A stretch of DNA of 8,692 nt from positions 1-8,692 of the forward strand of contig JAKJBT010000071.1 of the NCBI GenBank assembly GCA_022706865.1, read 5' to 3'. The notes below the pieces were generated by a model. It was not told the origin of the DNA and did not search any database. It saw only the letters and a program-made list of their open reading frames with translations. The position numbers and the translations under genes were made by a program. Positions 6,186-8,692 of the stretch are shown here, one piece after another. This stretch comes from Bacillota bacterium. GTDB taxonomy: Bacteria > Bacillota_A > Clostridia > Lutisporales > Lutisporaceae. Numbering within the stretch: the stretch's first letter is position 1; every line of letters starts with the position of its first letter.

Positions 6186-6677
6186 CTAAATGCCTGTTTT
6201 CTTCAGTATTTGGCTTCTTTCCATCACTCCCAGAATTGCATAGCCAATCATACTGCCGCCAACAGTGCTTATTAAAAAAGGTACTACGAAGTAAAAGGCC
6301 GCTGCATCATTCCCCATCACAAATTTGGCTATGGGAAAAGCCAGCAGGCCTCCCAATATACCCGTACCGAATATTTCTCCGGCTGCGGCAAACAGCTTCC
6401 TGCCGGATTTCAAATACATAACCCCGGCTATAAAAGCCCCAACCATGCTCCCGGGGAAAGCCAAAATGGAGCCTGTACCCAGCATGTTCCTCAGCAGGGA
6501 AATCAGGAATGCATTGGCCAAGCCATACCACGGGCCTAACATCACGGCAGACAATACATTTATTGTATGCTGCACCGGAAAGCATTTGGCCGCCCCTACC
6601 GGTATGTAGACCAAATTGGACGCTATTGTCCCTATTGCCACAAGCAATGCTGAAAATGTAAGCTTTTTAGTTTGCAT
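6186..6677 (-). CDS. thiW: ECF transporter S component ThiW (predicted hydroxyethylthiazole uptake)
   Basis: The 163-residue protein is very hydrophobic, with about five or six membrane segments: roughly 7-27, 40-62, 72-90, 96-118, 127-150. The conserved N-terminal region TFSALLVAIGTIASN and VGAAKCFPVQHTINVLSAVM match the ThiW family, as do GPWYGLANAF and LRNMLGTGSILAFPGSM. Family knowledge: ThiW is a substrate-binding subunit assigned to thiazole import through comparative genomics; it needs the shared energy module EcfA-EcfA'-EcfT, which is not in this window and must be encoded elsewhere. The neighbours thiM and thiD fit that role exactly. The start at 6677 has AGGAGGG seven bases upstream. 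This gene is the first after the TPP riboswitch, so uptake and salvage should fall together when TPP is plentiful. Confidence 0.94.
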   Translation of the reverse strand: MQTKKLTFSALLVAIGTIASNLVYIPVGAAKCFPVQHTINVLSAVMLGPWYGLANAFLISLLRNMLGTGSILAFPGSMVGAFIAGVMYLKSGRKLFAAAGEIFGTGILGGLLAFPIAKFVMGNDAAAFYFVVPFLISTVGGSMIGYAILGVMERSQILKKTGI

Positions 6678-6684
6678 AAAAAAA

Positions 6685-6718
6685 CCCTCCTATATCATGT
6701 AGATTTACACTAGGGGGA
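6685..6718 (-). promoter_or_regulatory. Hairpin that can mask the thiW ribosome binding site
   Basis: In the minus-strand RNA, CCCCCUA (6717-6711) can pair with UAGGAGG (6692-6686) with one C-A mismatch, and GUGUA (6710-6706) with UACAU (6701-6697) around an AAUC loop; GAUA is bulged. The right arm is the thiW Shine-Dalgarno sequence. The left arm CCCCCUAG is also perfectly complementary over eight bases to CUAGGGGG (6864-6857) in the 5' strand of the TPP aptamer. This suggests a translational layer of control. Base pairing is read directly; function is inference. Confidence 0.5.
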
Positions 6719-6724
6719 TTTAAA

Positions 6725-6760
6725 GAAAAAGCATAAACCCCATTATAAGGATTTATGCTT
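6725..6760 (-). terminator. Riboswitch-controlled intrinsic terminator in the thiW leader
   Basis: AAGCATAAATCC (6760-6749) pairs with GGGTTTATGCTT (6740-6729), a 12-base stem with one G-U pair, followed by TTTTTCTTTA. It stands between the aptamer and thiW, so it is the expected premature terminator that forms when TPP is bound. A possible antiterminator pairs GGAU and AUGC of the aptamer P5 region (about 6801-6792) with the AUCC and GCAU parts of the left arm, which would exclude both aptamer and terminator (inference). A short palindrome, ATATGTT-TAT-AACATAT (6777-6761), lies directly before it. Confidence 0.85.
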
Positions 6761-6777
6761 ATATGTTATAAACATAT

Positions 6778-6866
6778 TACTTCCCTACGCTGGCATTATC
6801 CAGATCAGGTAAAGGGTCAGAGATTCGGGCTCTCTATCTCAGCTGGCCTTACCAGCCCCCCTAGTA
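6778..6866 (-). ncRNA. TPP riboswitch aptamer (THI element)
   Basis: The minus-strand RNA contains all conserved THI-box parts in order: CUAGGGGGGC (P1/P2 5' side), the P3 stem GCUGG-UAAG-GCCAGC, CUGAGA, a small variable hairpin AGAGA/UCUCU (6835-6819), ACCCUU (P2 3' side), ACCUGAUCUGGAUAAUGCC (P4/P5, the pyrophosphate-binding side) and AGCGUAGGGAA. P1 closes with UACU/AGUA. P3 is short and the variable hairpin is compact. Binding of thiamine diphosphate stabilises this fold and favours the downstream terminator, lowering expression of thiW-thiD-thiM-thiE. The gene content of the operon confirms the ligand. Confidence 0.98.
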
Positions 6867-6888
6867 CTTAAGCTATTCAGTTATTATT

Positions 6889-6917
6889 ATGCTAACATAT
6901 ACTAATGACCGTTTCAA
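6889..6917 (-). promoter_or_regulatory. Putative promoter of the thi operon
   Basis: On the minus strand TTGAAA (6917-6912) and TAGCAT (6894-6889, four of six consensus bases) are spaced by 17 bases. The predicted start near 6882 lies about 16 bases before the aptamer, as expected. The weak -10 leaves some doubt. No terminator separates the upstream lipoprotein gene, so read-through into the riboswitch is also possible. Confidence 0.45.
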
Positions 6918-6926
6918 GTCTGAATG

Positions 6927-7874
6927 CTAATATTGCCCCTCGGCATTTTTTCTGAATTTATCTGCCTCCTCGGACAGCTTGTAATCCGATTTCTCGAGGA
7001 TTTCCATATATCCGCCCAGAAGCTTCATCAGCTCACTGTCTGCATTGTCTTTTACAGCTTTGATGTATACTTCTTTTGCTTCAGGATTCATCAATTTTGT
7101 ATCATAGCTGAAAAGAGGAGTATTATTCAATCCGTAAAGCATGAAAGTAATATATTTTTTCTGCAGCTTCTTTATGCTTTCAATCTTGGCAGAGCTGCCA
7201 TGCTTCGCCATAAAGCCTTCCTGGACCAACGCCCTCTCAATTACCTCATCCCAGCCTATCACAAGAGCCGCATCCTTTGCAGGTACTTTATTGCTCTCTT
7301 CTGCCATTATATCAATATAATCCTTCATGTCCTCCCCTGCATAATAACTGAATCTCTTAAGAAACTCATAGTTAATAATGGGAAAGAACATGCCTTCCGC
7401 AGTTTCCACCTTATAGCCCATAGCCTTGGTTTTCTCAATAAGGCTTTTAACTTCAGCATCTTTAATGCTGTCAAGCTTGTTCAGATCGAATTCCGGTTTG
7501 TATGCATTGAACAAAGCTTCTTGTACGGCTGTGCTGTAATATTTCTCCTCCAGCTCCGGCAAATTGCTTTCCAGGGATTTTTCAAGTTCATCAAGCATTT
7601 TGGACGCATTTCCCTCGGAAACCTCTGTGATATTCTTATCCATGAACTCAATTATTGCATCAGGCTTGGGATTTCCCTCCACCAATGCCATAAACTCAGG
7701 AATTATCTTATCTTCATTGCTTTCCTTCACAGCAGGAGGGCTATTATCCTCAGCTTTGCTGCCTGTATTATCCTCCGCAGGTGATGTGCATCCTGCCAGC
7801 AATCCTGCACCCAGAAGCACAACAATGGACATAGCTATTGAAACAAATCTGAAAAAAGCTTTTTTATTATACAT
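6927..7874 (-). CDS. Unrecognised extracellular lipoprotein, mostly helical
   Basis: I do not recognise this family. The 315-residue product starts with a positively charged signal peptide (MYNKKAFFRFVSIAMSI) and a lipobox GLLAGC with Cys29, so it should be a membrane-anchored lipoprotein outside the cell. A Ser/Asp/Glu-rich linker (about 30-52) is followed by a charged, probably all-helical domain with no cysteines and no enzyme motif that I can see. Two patches with conserved-looking aromatic content are EGMFFPIINYEFLKRFSYYAGEDM in the middle (begin about residue 153) and YITFMLYGLNNTPLFSYDTKLM later. The start is uncertain: AAGGGAG (7897-7891) lies 16 bases before the ATG at 7874, further than normal; an in-frame ATT at 7880 would be ten bases away. 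The frame is open to a TTG at 7925, with no binding site. It lies 84 bases after the flavodiiron gene and just before the thi promoter; neither neighbour explains it. Confidence 0.85.
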   Translation of the reverse strand: MYNKKAFFRFVSIAMSIVVLLGAGLLAGCTSPAEDNTGSKAEDNSPPAVKESNEDKIIPEFMALVEGNPKPDAIIEFMDKNITEVSEGNASKMLDELEKSLESNLPELEEKYYSTAVQEALFNAYKPEFDLNKLDSIKDAEVKSLIEKTKAMGYKVETAEGMFFPIINYEFLKRFSYYAGEDMKDYIDIMAEESNKVPAKDAALVIGWDEVIERALVQEGFMAKHGSSAKIESIKKLQKKYITFMLYGLNNTPLFSYDTKLMNPEAKEVYIKAVKDNADSELMKLLGGYMEILEKSDYKLSEEADKFRKNAEGQY

Positions 7875-7958
7875 TTTAATTAATATAACTCTCCCTTCAA
7901 AGACACTGTATTTTTCCGTACACAATTTTGACGCAGCATCTTTGTGAAAAGTTCCGGG

Positions 7959-8692
7959 TTACAGCTTCCCTGCAAAATCCGCTCCGAACTGCACGCATCT
8001 GCTCATTGCATCTTTGTCCGGATTCCACAGTTCTTTTATTCCGTCGCTTACTACTTCAAATTTGGCATCCTTCAATTTTTCCGTTATTATGCCGACCGAT
8101 TCCCCGCTCCAGCCGTATGAGCCGAAGGCTGCTGCTTTCTTATTCTTGAAGCCCAAGCCTTTCACCATGTCCAGCATCCCTCCCACAGCGTGCATAATAC
8201 TCTTATTCACAGTGGAAGAACCGAACAATACTGCCTTGGATTTGAATATTTCCGTTATCACATCGTTCTTATCGGAATGAGCTGCATTAAACAGCTTTAC
8301 TGCAACATCCTTATCAGCCGACTTGATTCCTTCTGCTATAGCTTCAGCCATCCTTCTTGTACCGTTCCACATTGTATCATATACTATTACAATTTGATTT
8401 TCCTGATAGTCCTTTGCCCATTCCATATACTTCTGAATTATCTGGACCGGATTATCCCTCCAGATTATACCGTGGCTGGGGGCAATTATGTTCACCGGCA
8501 GATTGAAGCTCAAAACCTCTTCGATTTTCTTGGTGACAAAGGTACTGAAAGGTGTCAATATGTTCGCATAGTATTTTATTGCTTCCTGATATAATTCAGC
8601 ATTGTCTACCAGGTCATTGTACATCAGCTCCGAGGCATAATGCTGTCCGAAAGCGTCATTGCTGAACAATATGTTTTCACCTGACATGTACA
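7959..8692 (-). CDS. Flavodiiron protein (FprA family NO/O2 reductase), N-terminus outside the window
   Basis: The reading frame is open through base 8692 (a Tyr codon precedes the internal Met at 8687), so this is the C-terminal part of a longer gene of usual size near 400 residues. Counting from that Met, LFSNDAFGQHYASE (7-20) provides the bridging aspartate D11 of the diiron centre, and IIAPSHGIIWRDNP (67-80) the last histidine ligand H72; both belong to the metallo-beta-lactamase-like domain. A flavodoxin domain (about 98-242) follows: VYDTMWNGTRRMAEAIA (phosphate loop for FMN), LFGSSTVNKS and FGSYGWSGES (flavin-ring loops). Family knowledge: these soluble cytoplasmic homodimers reduce O2 to water or NO to N2O at the diiron site, using FMN fed by rubredoxin or F420, and protect anaerobes. 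No rubredoxin gene is visible. The stop is TAA at 7961-7959, with no clear terminator after it. Confidence 0.95.
   Translation of the reverse strand, partial: YMSGENILFSNDAFGQHYASELMYNDLVDNAELYQEAIKYYANILTPFSTFVTKKIEEVLSFNLPVNIIAPSHGIIWRDNPVQIIQKYMEWAKDYQENQIVIVYDTMWNGTRRMAEAIAEGIKSADKDVAVKLFNAAHSDKNDVITEIFKSKAVLFGSSTVNKSIMHAVGGMLDMVKGLGFKNKKAAAFGSYGWSGESVGIITEKLKDAKFEVVSDGIKELWNPDKDAMSRCVQFGADFAGKL

Noticed and set aside
6924..7784. 286-codon open frame on the plus strand
   Set aside because: It is antisense to the lipoprotein gene, has a Leu/Phe/Ile/Cys/His-rich composition typical of a reverse-strand shadow, and no ribosome binding site.
1..8692. Mobile elements, tRNA, rRNA, CRISPR arrays, phage genes
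   Set aside because: No transposase, integrase, terminal inverted repeats, spaced identical repeats or tRNA-like cloverleaf were seen on either strand.

Overview
The window is about 8.7 kb of compact bacterial chromosome, and every convincing gene lies on the minus strand, so transcription runs from high to low coordinates. The gene set suggests an anaerobic, Gram-positive member of the Clostridia. Supporting signs are strong AGGAGG-type ribosome binding sites, AT-rich sigma-A-like promoters, several lipobox lipoproteins, an oxygen/NO-scavenging flavodiiron protein, a thiazole-uptake ECF S component (ThiW), and a spore/cell-wall type M14 peptidase with LysM and peptidoglycan-binding domains. 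Genus cannot be fixed from this window.

Layout in the direction of transcription: (1) 8692-7959, the C-terminal two-domain part of a flavodiiron protein whose start lies outside the window; (2) 7874-6927, an unrecognised helical lipoprotein; (3) 6917-3923, a thiamine salvage operon: promoter, TPP riboswitch, terminator hairpin, a second hairpin that can mask the thiW ribosome binding site, then thiW-thiD-thiM-thiE, mostly overlapping or nearly touching; (4) 3914-3359, mscL with its own promoter, a zinc-ribbon tail and a clear terminator; (5) 3256-2011, a lipoprotein made of two nearly identical 165-residue domains that look like covalent FMN-acceptor domains, with its own promoter and terminator; (6) 2012-857, apbE, the enzyme that would attach FMN to such a protein, with its own promoter starting in the T-tract of the preceding terminator; (7) 782-1, the N-terminal part of a peptidoglycan-binding/LysM/M14 peptidase, cut by the window edge.

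How they work together: the thi genes import (ThiW) and phosphorylate (ThiM) hydroxyethylthiazole, phosphorylate hydroxymethylpyrimidine (ThiD) and join both halves (ThiE) into thiamine phosphate, under feedback control by TPP. The two-domain lipoprotein and ApbE form a natural pair: a surface-anchored flavoprotein and its flavin transferase, similar in logic to the PplA-type proteins of Gram-positive extracellular electron transfer. No NADH dehydrogenase, quinone or Eet genes are present here, so the electron source is unknown.

The observations most worth following are the non-canonical TSSVT flavinylation motif in a recently duplicated domain pair next to apbE, and a possible two-level (transcription and translation) switch in the thiW leader. 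I did not see a wholly new multi-gene system, mobile element, CRISPR array, tRNA or rRNA. No gap between genes exceeds 300 bases.
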